This document shows, piece after piece, positions 38,017 to 47,105 of a stretch of 64,000 nt of DNA. Position numbers and translations under genes: made by a program. Below the pieces are notes generated by a model, which made no database searches, had not been told where the DNA came from, and saw only the letters and a program-made list of their open reading frames with translations. The DNA comes from Aliidongia dinghuensis (GTDB lineage: Bacteria > Pseudomonadota > Alphaproteobacteria > ATCC43930 > CGMCC-115725), in assembly GCF_014643535.1 (NCBI RefSeq), contig NZ_BMJQ01000006.1, forward strand, positions 1 to 64,000, read 5' to 3'. Each line of letters begins with the position of its first letter. Within the stretch, counting starts at the first letter, position 1.

Positions 38017-39867
38017 ATGGAAGCGATCGGCGGCAGACGGGAGCGGGCGCTCCCCGGGACGGCGGGACGGCCGAAATGGCCGACCCGGCTCAAGGGCGCC
38101 GTCGCTTTGACGGCCCTGCTGGCACTCGGCGCCTGCGCCGAAATCACGCCCTCGTCCGGTGTCTTCTCCGGATCGGCCGGTCTCGCCGACAGCGGCGGCG
38201 ACGTCGGCCAGATCCGGACCGACAGCCACCCCGAACTGCCCTCGGCCCACGCCGCCTACCTGATCGGCCTGGTGGCGCAGGACCAGCATGATTTCGCCGA
38301 TGCGCTCGCCTTCTACCAGGCGGCGCTCGCCCAGGATCCGTCCAACGGCGAGATCGCGGGCCATCTGTTCGTGCTGGCAATCGTCAACGGCAATTTCGAC
38401 ATCGCGTCGAAGCTGGCGGGGCCGCTGCAACAGGCCAATCCGTTGGCGCCGCTCGTCAACCTGACTGCGGTTATCGAGGACGTGAGGGACGGCCGGCTCG
38501 ATGAGGCGCGCGCTGCCGCCAACCGGCTGCCGCGCCAGGACGTCTATCGCGTGACCGGCGCGCTTGCCCGCGCCTGGCTTGCCCAAGCCGGGCCCGCCGG
38601 CGCCGAGCCGGCGCTCAAGGAGCTCGAAAGCGTGCGCGGCTTCGGCGAGATCGCGTCCCTGCACCGGGCACTCATTCTCGACCAGGCCGGCAATCGCGAC
38701 CAGGCGGAGGCCGCCTATCGCGCAGCGCTCGACGAAGGTGCCCCGGTGCGCGTGGTCCAGCTGGTCGCGAACTTCCTCGAGCGCACGGGCAAGCCGGACG
38801 AGGCGGCCGCCCTCTATCCCCGCTATCTGGGTGCGACGGAGGCGGAGCTGGGCCTGCCGGCCTCGGGCGGGGCCGTACTGCCGCCGCTGGTGCCCGATGT
38901 CGCAAGCGGGCTCGCCGAAGCGCTGTTCGACGTCAGCAACCTCATGAACGGCGCCGGCGCCTTCAACCTGGCGCTGCTGAATGCCCGGTTCGCGCTCGAG
39001 CTCAAGCCCGGCTTCCCCGAGGCGCGGATCGTGCTGGCCCAGGCGTTCGAGGGCGTGAAGCGGCCGGATCTGGCGCGCGAGGTCTATGCCAGCATCGATC
39101 CGGCGACGACGCTCGGCTGGACCGCGCGCCTCCGGATCGCCGCCTTGAAGCAGCAGGCCGGCGACGGCGAGGGTGCTCGCACCGACCTCAAGGCGCTCGC
39201 CGAGCAGCACCCGGACCGGCCGGAGCCGCTGGTCGAGCTCGGCAACAGCCTGAGCGCCGACAAGCAGTATCCGGCCGCGATCGACGCCTATAACCAGGCC
39301 TTCGCCCGCATCAAGGACCCGGACACGGCCGGCTGGTGGGGCCTCTATTACACGCGCGGCACCGCCTACGAGCGCGCGCGCAACTGGCCCAAGGCCGAGA
39401 GCGACTTGCGCAAGGCGCTGGCGCTGCAGCCGAACCAGCCGTCGGTCATGAATTACCTGGGCTATTCCATGGTCGACCGCGGCGACCGCCTGTCCGAGGC
39501 GCTGCAGCTGATCAAGGGCGCCGTCACGCTCCGGCCGGACGACGGCTATATCGTCGACAGCCTCGGCTGGGCCTATTACCGCATGGGCGACTACAAGAAC
39601 GCCGAGACCACGCTCGAGCACGCGGTCGAGCTCAAGCCCGCCGATCCGGAGATCAATGCCCACCTGGGCGACGCCTATTGGCAGGGCGGCCGGCGCGACG
39701 AGGCGCGGCTGCAATGGCATCGCGCACTCGGGCTCAATCCGGAGCCGGATCTCGCCCGGGCCATCGAGGCGAAGCTCGACAAGCCGCCTGCCCATATCCC
39801 ACCGCCGCAGACGCGGCCGGCCAAGCGCACGACCGAGGCCGCCCCGGCCGGTCACGGCGGCAGCTGA
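38017..39867 (+). CDS. TPR-repeat lipoprotein
   Basis: A 616-aa protein. ATG 38017 follows GGTGGGAG. The signal peptide ends in a lipobox (LALGAC, Cys about 39), so the protein is probably lipid-anchored in the outer membrane. From about 70 to 590 there are tandem tetratricopeptide repeats, clearest at the C-terminus (AYERARNWPKAESDLRKAL, DDGYIVDSLGWAYYRMGDYKNAE, PEINAHLGDAYWQGGRRDEA). Similar proteins upstream of ispE in Alphaproteobacteria have no assigned function; TPRs suggest a scaffold for envelope complexes. The ispE gene follows 32 bases later. Confidence 0.85.
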   Translation: MEAIGGRRERALPGTAGRPKWPTRLKGAVALTALLALGACAEITPSSGVFSGSAGLADSGGDVGQIRTDSHPELPSAHAAYLIGLVAQDQHDFADALAFYQAALAQDPSNGEIAGHLFVLAIVNGNFDIASKLAGPLQQANPLAPLVNLTAVIEDVRDGRLDEARAAANRLPRQDVYRVTGALARAWLAQAGPAGAEPALKELESVRGFGEIASLHRALILDQAGNRDQAEAAYRAALDEGAPVRVVQLVANFLERTGKPDEAAALYPRYLGATEAELGLPASGGAVLPPLVPDVASGLAEALFDVSNLMNGAGAFNLALLNARFALELKPGFPEARIVLAQAFEGVKRPDLAREVYASIDPATTLGWTARLRIAALKQQAGDGEGARTDLKALAEQHPDRPEPLVELGNSLSADKQYPAAIDAYNQAFARIKDPDTAGWWGLYYTRGTAYERARNWPKAESDLRKALALQPNQPSVMNYLGYSMVDRGDRLSEALQLIKGAVTLRPDDGYIVDSLGWAYYRMGDYKNAETTLEHAVELKPADPEINAHLGDAYWQGGRRDEARLQWHRALGLNPEPDLARAIEAKLDKPPAHIPPPQTRPAKRTTEAAPAGHGGS

Positions 39868-39899
39868 ACCGTCCCCTTTCCACCCAGCGAAGACATTCC

Positions 39900-40784
39900 A
39901 TGACCGAAGTCGTCCGCGCGGCGCCCGCGAAGCTCAACCTCACGCTCGAAGTCGTCGGCCGGCGCGCCGACGGCTATCACCTGCTCGACAGCCTGGTCGC
40001 CTTCACCGAATACGGCGATACGGTCAAGGCCGCGACGGCAGAGGCGGGCGAGTTCGGCCTGACGCTCGCCGGCGATTTCGGCCCGTTCCTGATCGCCGAC
40101 GCGTTCGACAACCTGGTGCTGAAGGCTGCACGGCTCCTGGCCGAGGAGGCTGGGATCAAGCCCGCGGCCCAGCTGACCTTGACCAAGCGCCTGCCCGTCG
40201 CCTCCGGCATCGGTGGCGGCTCGAGCGACGCGGCCGCGACGCTCCTGGCGCTGGCCGCGCTCTGGCAGGTCTCACCGGCGCCCGAGGATCTGGCGCGGAT
40301 CGCGCTCAAGCTCGGCGCCGACGTGCCGGTCTGCCTCGCCACCCGCACCGCCCGGCTCGAAGGCATCGGCGAGCGGATCAGCCCCGCCCCGGCCGTGCCG
40401 CCAGCCCCCATCGTGCTGGTCAATCCCGGCGTCGGCTTGGCCACGCCTAAGGTGTTCCAGGCACGCGAGGGCGCGTTCTCGCCGGGCGCTGGTCCCGCGG
40501 GCGTGCTGAGCGCGAGCCCGGCCGACGCGACGGCGCTCGCGGACGCCCTCCGGCCCTATGGCAACGACCTGACCCCGCCGGCGATCGGCCTCATGCCCGT
40601 AATCGGCCAGGTGCTGGAGCGTCTGGAAGCAACCGAGGACTGCCTCCTCGCCCGCATGAGCGGCAGCGGCGCCACCTGCTTCGCGCTCTTCCCGACCGAC
40701 GCGGCGGCTGAAGCCGCAGCATCCGCGATCAGGGCGGCGGAGCCCCGCTGGTGGGCCGTCGCGACCCGCCTCAAGGCGGCCTGA
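39900..40784 (+). CDS. ispE: 4-diphosphocytidyl-2-C-methyl-D-erythritol kinase IspE
   Basis: A 294-aa GHMP kinase of the MEP isoprenoid pathway. APAKLNLTLEVVGRRADGYHLLDSL (about 8-32) is the IspE N-terminal signature, LPVASGIGGGSSDAAA (about 99-114) the ATP-binding loop, and MSGSGATCFALF the third GHMP motif. It phosphorylates CDP-methylerythritol at the 2-hydroxyl group. Confidence 0.95.
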   Translation: MTEVVRAAPAKLNLTLEVVGRRADGYHLLDSLVAFTEYGDTVKAATAEAGEFGLTLAGDFGPFLIADAFDNLVLKAARLLAEEAGIKPAAQLTLTKRLPVASGIGGGSSDAAATLLALAALWQVSPAPEDLARIALKLGADVPVCLATRTARLEGIGERISPAPAVPPAPIVLVNPGVGLATPKVFQAREGAFSPGAGPAGVLSASPADATALADALRPYGNDLTPPAIGLMPVIGQVLERLEATEDCLLARMSGSGATCFALFPTDAAAEAAASAIRAAEPRWWAVATRLKAA

Positions 40785-40853
40785 CCTCCCAAGTTTTCGG
40801 CTGTTGCTGCCCGGGGGCAATATCGCTATGGTGCGCCCCCCGAACGGCACCGG

Positions 40854-40928
40854 TGGGGCGTAGCCAAGCGGTAAGGCAGCGGATTTTGATTCCGCCATTC
40901 GGAGGTTCGATCCCTCCCGCCCCAGCCA
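40854..40928 (+). tRNA. tRNA-Gln (anticodon UUG)
   Basis: Acceptor stem TGGGGCG (40854-40860) pairs with CGCCCCA (40918-40924). The anticodon stem GCGGA/TCCGC encloses loop TTTTGAT with anticodon TTG at 40886-40888, the T arm is GGAGGTTCGATCCCTCC-like, and CCA (40926-40928) is encoded. Confidence 0.96.
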
Positions 40929-41021
40929 TCCAGGCAAGCGGCCGAAGTCGTGGCACGTCGCCCGTTCCTGTCTCTGGCGGACCATGTGCCGCCGAGCTCC
41001 GCGCCGCTGTCGTGGCTCCGC

Positions 41022-41756
41022 TTATTGAGCGTCCAGCCACTTGTCCGAGCCCGCGAGCTTGACGGACACATCCGAGAAGCCGATTTCCACGGGCTTGCCG
41101 TCCGCCGTCCCGCGACGATCCGTCGAGAACAGGAACGGGCCAGCCTTCTTGTAGCCGCCCCAAGTCGCGGCGACGTTCTTCGGTGGCGTCACGTCTCCAC
41201 CGCGATGGTAGGCGAATGCCTCGACAACATTGTCGGACCCGACATAGAGCTCCCAGGTATCGCCGGGGTTGTAACCGCCATCTGAGGGATACTTCACGGC
41301 GACGCGCTTCGCCGAACCCTCCCCTTGAGGCAATGTCTGGGTGCCCAGGTCTTCTACCTCGGCGCCGTCCCAATAAACATGAAAGGGGAAGAACAGGTTA
41401 TATTCGTCATTGACGAAGAGCGGCTCGATTTCGTCCCGCACATTGGCGGGCGCGCTGTCGAGCTTGGACCGATCATAGGTAACCTTGACCGGCTTGCCGT
41501 CCTTGTCTTTCCCCTCGTAGGAGACCTGGCCGGTCTTGGGCTGCCAGACCCAGGAACGGACGAACTCTCTTCCCCGGGCCTCCAGATGGAAGGTGTAACG
41601 GATCGCGTCGATCTGCTCGAACGAATCGAGGCCGTAAGTCTTGGCAATCTGTTCGGCAATCGCTGGGCGCGGCTCCGCACGGGAGGTCGCGGGGAGGAGC
41701 AGCACCAGCGTGCTGAAGGCGAAAAAAAGGCGGCGGGGGTATGCGCTCTCGACCAT
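41022..41756 (-). CDS. Secreted protein of unknown function
   Basis: A 244-aa protein with a signal peptide (RRLFFAFSTLVLLLPATSRA). The mature part starts with IAEQIAKTYGLDSFEQIDAIRYTFHLE, has a repeated beta-strand character (VRSWVWQPKTGQVSYEGKD, FFPFHVYWDGAEVEDLG, VEAFAYHRGG) and resembles lipid-binding or LolA-like barrels only in general build. No catalytic motif identified. Confidence 0.6.
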   Translation of the reverse strand: MVESAYPRRLFFAFSTLVLLLPATSRAEPRPAIAEQIAKTYGLDSFEQIDAIRYTFHLEARGREFVRSWVWQPKTGQVSYEGKDKDGKPVKVTYDRSKLDSAPANVRDEIEPLFVNDEYNLFFPFHVYWDGAEVEDLGTQTLPQGEGSAKRVAVKYPSDGGYNPGDTWELYVGSDNVVEAFAYHRGGDVTPPKNVAATWGGYKKAGPFLFSTDRRGTADGKPVEIGFSDVSVKLAGSDKWLDAQ

Positions 41757-42041
41757 CGGTCATCTCCTTGGGCCGCACTGCGGCCAACTGCATGGGTTTC
41801 GCGATGGGCGCATGAGACGAGCGGGACGTATCTGGCGTGTGTCCTGACCGGCCGGAATTTGTATCGAAGTGTGTGGCACGCCGAGATTTCGCTTAATCCA
41901 AGATTGCTATCGGCTTAGCCAATTAATCTGGGATAAGCTTTCGGAACCCCGCGAAAAGCGCGAATTCAGCCCCAGCACATGCCCTCACCCAGGCGACGCC
42001 ATGCATCGCCCCTCGGCACCCAGTCTGGACCCGGAGATAAA
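41757..42041. other. Intergenic region
   Basis: A divergent promoter region of 285 bases. It contains a relatively AT-rich middle (about 41860-41945) suited to promoters for the two flanking secreted-protein genes; no RNA gene or repeat recognised. Confidence 0.3.
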
Positions 42042-43013
42042 ATGCGCTCGGCACTTTCCCTGGTAATCATATCAGGGGCGATGGCTTACGCGGCACCTGG
42101 CCTGGCGGGCCAGATCTGGTTGTCCGGCGTCGACCCGGTCGTGGCGGCGGACCGCATGGCGGGCAGCAAGGCTGCCGGGCAGCCGACATCCAACGATTTC
42201 ATGAGCCTGTTCCGCCCCGACGCGGCCTGGTCGAAGGCCGCGTCGAACGTGCAGATCGTGAAGCTGTCGACCCAGTTCTTCCATCGCGCCAGCGACGAGC
42301 AGCTGTCGACGGCGATCAAGGATCTGCAGCGGCGCCACATCGCGCTCGGGCTCGAGGCGGAAATCCTGACGACGTCGGAGAAATGCGGCAATGGCGTGCC
42401 GGGCTACACGACGACGGCGGTGTTCCAGAAGCTGGCGAACCGCGTGACCGGCCTGGGCGGCAAGATCGAGGTTGTCGCCTTCGACGAGCCGATGACCTGG
42501 GGACACTTCGCCCATAAAGGGGCTGCGTGCGGCTATTCGACCGAGGAGCTCGTCCGCAACATCACCCCCAACGTCAAGATCCTGAAGACGGCGTTCCCCG
42601 GCGTCAAATTCGGCGATATCGAGCCCGTCACCGACCAGACCGCGGACCGGCTGGACGAGATTCTGAATTTCGCCAGGCAGTTCCAGGCGCAGACCGGCGA
42701 GCGCCTCGCCTTCCTTCAGGCGGACCTCATCTGGCAGAACAAATGGCAGCCCCAGCTGGCGGAGTGGCGGACACGCCTTCGTGCCGCGGGCATCTCCTAC
42801 GGCGTGATCATCGACGGCGATCCCGGCGACAAGACCGACACCGAATGGACCCGCCACGCGACCGAACGCTATCGCATGGTGGCCGGCAATCCGGACATCA
42901 GGCCCGACGACTGGGTCTTCCAGAGCTGGCAAGCGCGCCCGTCCCGGCTGCTGCCGGAAACCGATCCGGGCACGCTGACATCCGTCATCGCAGAGACCGT
43001 CGGCGCGCGCTGA
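42042..43013 (+). CDS. Secreted TIM-barrel, glycoside-hydrolase-like protein
   Basis: A 323-aa protein. ATG 42042 follows GGAG; signal peptide MRSALSLVIISGAMAYAAPGLAG. The mature chain shows alternating beta/alpha segments (VQIVKLSTQFF, IALGLEAEILT, KIEVVAFDEPMTWGHF, VKFGDIEPV, GISYGVIIDGDPGD) like a TIM barrel of a glycoside-hydrolase clan. FDEPMTW and GDIEPV could provide carboxylates. The substrate is unknown. Confidence 0.5.
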   Translation: MRSALSLVIISGAMAYAAPGLAGQIWLSGVDPVVAADRMAGSKAAGQPTSNDFMSLFRPDAAWSKAASNVQIVKLSTQFFHRASDEQLSTAIKDLQRRHIALGLEAEILTTSEKCGNGVPGYTTTAVFQKLANRVTGLGGKIEVVAFDEPMTWGHFAHKGAACGYSTEELVRNITPNVKILKTAFPGVKFGDIEPVTDQTADRLDEILNFARQFQAQTGERLAFLQADLIWQNKWQPQLAEWRTRLRAAGISYGVIIDGDPGDKTDTEWTRHATERYRMVAGNPDIRPDDWVFQSWQARPSRLLPETDPGTLTSVIAETVGAR

Positions 43014-43143
43014 CGCCCCTCCCCGCCTGGAACCCGCCCAGTCGCCGCCCCTGCGCTGCAGGTGCTCGTGCGCTTCGCGCCGGGGTCGCCTTGGCCGAGC
43101 GGGCGTCGCCCTCCCGGGCGGCGATCACGCGCCGTGTGCGACC

Positions 43144-43365
43144 TCAATCGCCGACAAGTTCGTCGTAGGGCGGCAGGTTGAGCACCGTCCGCGCTGCAAC
43201 ATTGTACGCGCGCTCCAAGTCCTCGGCGGCGCGCAGATGATCTTCGAGCAGTTGAAAATCGTCGACCTCGGCTTCGCCACTGGCGACGGTCTCGCGCAAC
43301 CCCCGGATCTCCGCGGCAATGGCCTGGATGGCGATGACGAGCGTCTGGTGGCTGATCTCGGGCAT
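43144..43365 (-). CDS. Tsi2-like immunity protein
   Basis: A 73-aa protein, ATG with GGAGG upstream. From memory it closely follows Pseudomonas Tsi2: QTLVIAIQAIAAEIRGL near the N-terminus, LRAAEDLERAYNVA in the middle and LPPYDEL at the end. Tsi2 is a small helical dimer that neutralises the T6SS effector Tse2 in the cytoplasm. It lies 34 bases downstream of, and in line with, the Tse2-like toxin gene, as toxin and immunity genes do. Confidence 0.8.
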   Translation of the reverse strand: MPEISHQTLVIAIQAIAAEIRGLRETVASGEAEVDDFQLLEDHLRAAEDLERAYNVAARTVLNLPPYDELVGD

Positions 43366-43399
43366 GTGCCCTCCTGCCAGATTGAGGAAGTCCCGGGCC

Positions 43400-43867
43400 T
43401 CACTTGACGCGAGCGAGTTCGCACTGCCGCACCACGGCGGCGCGCGCCATGTTGTCGAGCGCGCCCTTGAACGAGAGAACCGTCATTCGGGTCTTGGGTT
43501 CGAGCTGGTAGTGGTACCCAGACACGCTTTGATTGTACGGGCTGGTCTTGCGCTTTGCGTCCTTGCGGATATGGATCTCATCCGAATATTCGGTGCCCTG
43601 AGGAATCCAGAATTCCTTCGAAGGGAACCATCCGGAAACGTCGTGCAAGGACGTCCCGCCACCCTCCAGCACCTCAGGGCCGTTAGGCCCCTGTTCGATC
43701 GTCACGTCGGCTGGGCTCGTGACCCATTCCCCCCTGCGCTTGTTGAAATACTGGGTTTCTTCCCAGCGCGGGTCGAGCACGCCATCGCCGGGATAGACCC
43801 CGACCTTGATGCTCTTGAAGGCGTTGCCCATGACCGAGCGATAGAGATTGGTCGTCGTGGTCGCCAT
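43400..43867 (-). CDS. Tse2-like toxin (ADP-ribosyltransferase-fold)
   Basis: A 155-aa protein; ATG 43867 chosen over one ten codons upstream. It resembles Pseudomonas Tse2 along its length: NLYRSVMG near the N-terminus, GGTSLHDVSG in the centre, FWIPQGTEYSD, then SGYHYQLEPKTRMTV and LDNMARAAVVRQCELARVK at the end. Tse2 is a cytoplasmic toxin delivered by type VI secretion whose fold resembles ADP-ribosyltransferases. No T6SS genes are in this window, so delivery is unproven; it could act as a stand-alone toxin-antitoxin pair with the next gene. Confidence 0.8.
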   Translation of the reverse strand: MATTTTNLYRSVMGNAFKSIKVGVYPGDGVLDPRWEETQYFNKRRGEWVTSPADVTIEQGPNGPEVLEGGGTSLHDVSGWFPSKEFWIPQGTEYSDEIHIRKDAKRKTSPYNQSVSGYHYQLEPKTRMTVLSFKGALDNMARAAVVRQCELARVK

Positions 43868-44102
43868 GATTGCATCACCCTGGTTGACCGACGGCACAGG
43901 GTACCCCGGGAAGTCGGCCTATCGCAACGGTTGCGGCCCCACCCGACGGCCGTGGCCGGCGCGCTGAGTCTTCCGCTTTAGAAGCGCTTCCAGAAGAACG
44001 AGACGAATAAGCATATTATTGAGCCAATATCACATTATAAAACTCGTCTCGCACCCATAGATGACACTTCATCCGCCGCTCATCCCGCAAAGGAGTGTCA
44101 TC

Positions 44103-44399
44103 ATGGCCCGTATCGCTACCCGCGCCCTCCCGGTCGACGGCATGGTGAGCCTGCATTGGGCTTCGCTTGCGCTCGCGGCTCTCCTGTTCGCGTCGGTGGC
44201 GGCTCTGCCCGCACACGGCGCGGACAATCCGGCCTTCGCGCATGGCCGGTCGCTGCCCTGCCACGGCATCGTCGACGGCAAGCGCCTGCAACCGCGCGCG
44301 AGCGATTTCAATTGGCCACGCCGGTCCGACGTCAATCCGGCCGAGGCCAAGGATATCGAGGAGATCTATCAGCGCCTGATCGCGATGTCGCGCCCCTAA
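44103..44399 (+). CDS. Small secreted protein of unknown function
   Basis: A 98-aa product; ATG 44103 follows AAAGGAG. Signal-like helix (WASLALAALLFASVAALPAHG), then a short mature part (HGRSLPCHGIVDGKRLQPR, then EAKDIEEIYQRLIAMS). Its stop overlaps the convergent BKACE gene by four bases. Not recognised. Confidence 0.5.
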   Translation: MARIATRALPVDGMVSLHWASLALAALLFASVAALPAHGADNPAFAHGRSLPCHGIVDGKRLQPRASDFNWPRRSDVNPAEAKDIEEIYQRLIAMSRP

Positions 44400-45325
44400 A
44401 ACCCGACCCGGTCGCCGCCCTTGAGCTGCAGGTGCTCGCGTGCCTCGGCCGGCGTCGCGATCTCGTAGCCCAGGCCCTCGATGATCTGGCGGGCAGCACG
44501 CACCTGGTCGGCGTTGGTCTTGGCAAGCTGGCCCGGGCCGATCCACAGCGAATCCTCGAGGCCGACGCGGACGTTGCCGCCCATGGCGACCGCCATGGCG
44601 GCGACCTGCAGCTGGTTGCGGCCGGCGCCCAGCACCGACCAGCTGTATTGGTTGCCGAACAGGCGGTCGGCCGTGCGCTTCATGTGCGCCACGTCCTCCG
44701 GATGGGCGCCGATGCCGCCCAGGATGCCGAACACGCTCTGTACGAAGAACGGCGGCTTGATGATGCCGCGGTCGGCGAAATGGGCGAGCGTGTAGAGATG
44801 GCCGATGTCGTAGCACTCGATCTCGAAGCGCGTGCCGTTCTCGGCGCAGCTCGACAGGATGAATTCGATATCGGCGAAGGTGTTGCGGAAGATCCGGTCC
44901 TTGGAGCCTTCGAGATACGGCCGCTCCCAGTCGTGCTTGAACTCCTTGAACCGGTTCAGCATCGGATAGAGCCCGAAGTTCATCGAGCCCATGTTGAGCG
45001 AGGCGACCTCGGGCTTGAAATGGGCCGCGGGCGAGACGCGCTCCTCGACCCCCATGGTGGGCGCCCCACCGGTCGTGATGTTGATGACCACGTCCGAGCG
45101 CTGCTTGATGACGCTCAGGAACGGTGAGAAGGCGGCCGGCGCCTGGTCGGGCTTGCCGGTCCTGGGATCGCGCGCATGCAGATGGACGATCGCGGCGCCG
45201 GCATCCGCGGCGCCGATCGCCGCCTCGGCGATCTCCTCCGGCGTCACCGGCAGATAGGGCGACATGGAGGGCGTGTGGATGGCCCCGGTGACGGCGCAGG
45301 TGATGATGATCTTGCGGTTTGCCAT
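44396..45325 (-). CDS. BKACE-family beta-keto acid cleavage enzyme (DUF849)
   Basis: A 309-aa TIM-barrel enzyme. IIITCAVTGAIHTPSMSPYLPVTP, AAIVHLHARDP (zinc-binding H-x-H) and VVINITTGG are diagnostic, with a third ligand Glu in FEIECYDIGH. The family condenses a beta-keto acid with acetyl-CoA to give acetoacetate and a CoA thioester. Its partner downstream (a dehydrogenase of the L-carnitine dehydrogenase kind) suggests cleavage of 3-dehydrocarnitine or a similar beta-keto acid, as an inference. Confidence 0.9.
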   Translation of the reverse strand: MANRKIIITCAVTGAIHTPSMSPYLPVTPEEIAEAAIGAADAGAAIVHLHARDPRTGKPDQAPAAFSPFLSVIKQRSDVVINITTGGAPTMGVEERVSPAAHFKPEVASLNMGSMNFGLYPMLNRFKEFKHDWERPYLEGSKDRIFRNTFADIEFILSSCAENGTRFEIECYDIGHLYTLAHFADRGIIKPPFFVQSVFGILGGIGAHPEDVAHMKRTADRLFGNQYSWSVLGAGRNQLQVAAMAVAMGGNVRVGLEDSLWIGPGQLAKTNADQVRAARQIIEGLGYEIATPAEAREHLQLKGGDRVGF

Positions 45326-45354
45326 GGTGGTTCCTCCGGAGTGATTCTGCTCGG

Positions 45355-46278
45355 TCAGTGGGAGCGTTTGGCGGCGACGAGGGCGGCGATGCGTCGGTCG
45401 CGGGCGGCGCTGCGCCGGAGCGCTTCCTTGGGCGCGGGCGGCGGCCCCCAGGCGGCCTCGACCTGCGCGACGTTCTCGGCATCCCACACGGATGGCGCCG
45501 GCGGCTCGGCCGCGAGCCGGCGGTAGAAGCCGCCAAACCGGGCGCAATAATCGGGGATGCCGCCCGGCGCGTTGAGCTCGATCGTCGCGAATGGCCCGAT
45601 CAGCGCCCAGCGGAGCCCGAGCCCGTCGGCGAGCGTCTTGTCAAGATCCTGCGGGCTGATGATGCCCTCGCCGACCAGGCGAAGCCCCTCGGTGAGCAGC
45701 GCGCCCTGCAGGCGGTTGACGACGAAGCCCTCGACCTCACGCTTCACGGTCACCGGTACCTGGCCGGCCTGCTCGTAGAGACGGCGAGCACGCTCGACCG
45801 TCTTGGCGGGGACCCAGGGGGCGGCGCACAGCTCGACAATCGGCACGAGATGCGGCGGGTTGACCGGATGCGCCACCAGGCAGCGGTCGCGGCCGGGCAG
45901 ATCCGCCGTATAGAGCGAGGCGACGATGGCGGAGCTCGACGAAGCGAGAAGCGCCTTGGACGGGGCGGCCGCATCCAGCGCCTGGAACAGCGCCTGTTTG
46001 GCTGCGAGCTGTTCCGGCCCGCACTCCTGCACCAGATCGGCGCCGACCACGGCCTTTTCGAGCGAGGGCACGAGGGCGATCCGCGCGAGCGCCGCGGCCG
46101 GATCATCGCAAAGGCCGAACTCGGCCAAGAGTGCCATGCTCTCGCTCATGAGCACCGGTGCCCACTCAAGCGCCGCCGGGTCCGTGTCGGTGATCGCGAC
46201 CGACCAGCCGGCCCGCGCGAAGACAACCGCCCAGGAGCGGCCTATCAATCCGGCGCCGATGACAGCGGCTTTCGGCAT
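45355..46278 (-). CDS. 3-hydroxyacyl-CoA dehydrogenase family enzyme (L-carnitine dehydrogenase-like)
   Basis: A 307-aa NAD-dependent dehydrogenase. AAVIGAGLIGRSWAVVFARAGW (about 4-25) binds NAD. VQECGPEQL, LASSSSAIVAS and CLVAHPVNPPHLVPIVEL contain the catalytic His/Glu region, and VVNRLQGALLTEGLRLV continues the C-terminal helical domain. In the group with L-carnitine dehydrogenase and lambda-crystallin. It would oxidise a beta-hydroxy acid to the beta-keto acid cleaved by the BKACE enzyme 29 bases downstream. Confidence 0.85.
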   Translation of the reverse strand: MPKAAVIGAGLIGRSWAVVFARAGWSVAITDTDPAALEWAPVLMSESMALLAEFGLCDDPAAALARIALVPSLEKAVVGADLVQECGPEQLAAKQALFQALDAAAPSKALLASSSSAIVASLYTADLPGRDRCLVAHPVNPPHLVPIVELCAAPWVPAKTVERARRLYEQAGQVPVTVKREVEGFVVNRLQGALLTEGLRLVGEGIISPQDLDKTLADGLGLRWALIGPFATIELNAPGGIPDYCARFGGFYRRLAAEPPAPSVWDAENVAQVEAAWGPPPAPKEALRRSAARDRRIAALVAAKRSH

Positions 46279-46312
46279 GGCTTTCCCTCCCGACTCTCTG
46301 GTGATTGCCGTG

Positions 46313-46328
46313 ATCTGTGATCACAGAT
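46313..46328. promoter_or_regulatory. Perfect palindrome, likely GntR operator
   Basis: ATCTGTGATCACAGAT is a perfect 16-base palindrome midway between the divergent dehydrogenase/BKACE operon and the gntR/SDR operon. It fits the size and symmetry of FadR-family GntR sites. Confidence 0.7.
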
Positions 46329-46389
46329 ATAAGCAGGACGAGAGACGGCTTGTCTAGGGCGACTTATCCGGGATGGATGGGGAAGACGA

Positions 46390-47082
46390 ATGGCATCGGC
46401 GATCGATACGATTGGACGCTTGGAGCGCGTGACGCTCGGCGACCGCGTGCATCGCCAGCTGCGCGAGCTCCTGATGGCCGGCAAGCTGATGCCGGGCGAG
46501 AAACTGTCGCTGCGCTCGGTCGCGGCGAGCCTCGGCGTCTCCATGATGCCGGTGCGTGAGGCGGTGGCGCAGCTGGTTGCCGAGGATGCACTGACCGTGC
46601 TGCCGAACCGCGCGATCAGCGTGCCGGTCATGACGAAGCGCCGCTTCCGCGAATTGCGCGCGATCCGCGTCATGCTCGAGGGCTACGCCGCCGAACAGGC
46701 GGCCCAGCAGCGCGGCGAGGCCGACCTCGCTCAGATCCGCGAGGCCGACGCGCAGTTCCGTCGTGCGGTCAGCGGCGCCGCCCCCGACCCCGTCTCGGCA
46801 CTGCGCTGGAACATGAACCTTCATTTCGCGGTCTATCGCGCCGCCCAGTCGCCGAGCCTGCTTACGATCATCGAAGGGCTGTGGCTCAAGGTCGGGCCGG
46901 TCATCAACCTCGACCTGCGCGCATCCGCCGAGCGGCTCAGCGCCGGGGCCTCGGAACGGCTGCACGCCCGCCTCCTGGCGGCGATCGAGGCTGGCGACGG
47001 CGCCGGCGCGCGCGCGGCGCTGGTCGAGGACATCAATGGCTCGGCCGCCTTCATCGAGGCGACCGGCAATCTGCCCGACTGA
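46390..47082 (+). CDS. GntR-family regulator (FadR/FCD group)
   Basis: A 230-aa protein. The winged helix (LGDRVHRQLRELLMAGKLMPGEKLSLRSVAASLGVSMMPVREAVAQLVAE) is followed by an all-helical FCD effector domain (FRELRAIRVMLEGYAAEQAA, NMNLHFAVYRAAQSP, LHARLLAAIEAGDGA). It probably represses the flanking catabolic genes through the palindrome upstream until a small acid effector binds. Confidence 0.9.
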   Translation: MASAIDTIGRLERVTLGDRVHRQLRELLMAGKLMPGEKLSLRSVAASLGVSMMPVREAVAQLVAEDALTVLPNRAISVPVMTKRRFRELRAIRVMLEGYAAEQAAQQRGEADLAQIREADAQFRRAVSGAAPDPVSALRWNMNLHFAVYRAAQSPSLLTIIEGLWLKVGPVINLDLRASAERLSAGASERLHARLLAAIEAGDGAGARAALVEDINGSAAFIEATGNLPD

Positions 47083-47105
47083 GGACACATAAAGAGGGAG
47101 GAACC

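Noticed and set aside
36253..39855. A 1200-codon open frame on the minus strand opposite ETF-QO and the TPR lipoprotein
   Set aside because: Frame shadow of two clearly recognised plus-strand genes; composition (Arg/Gly/Leu runs) and lack of any family motif fit GC-rich antisense ORFs.
40854..40928. tRNA-Gln as an attachment site for an island
   Set aside because: The genes after it have core-like composition, no integrase lies nearby and no partial tRNA copy was seen.
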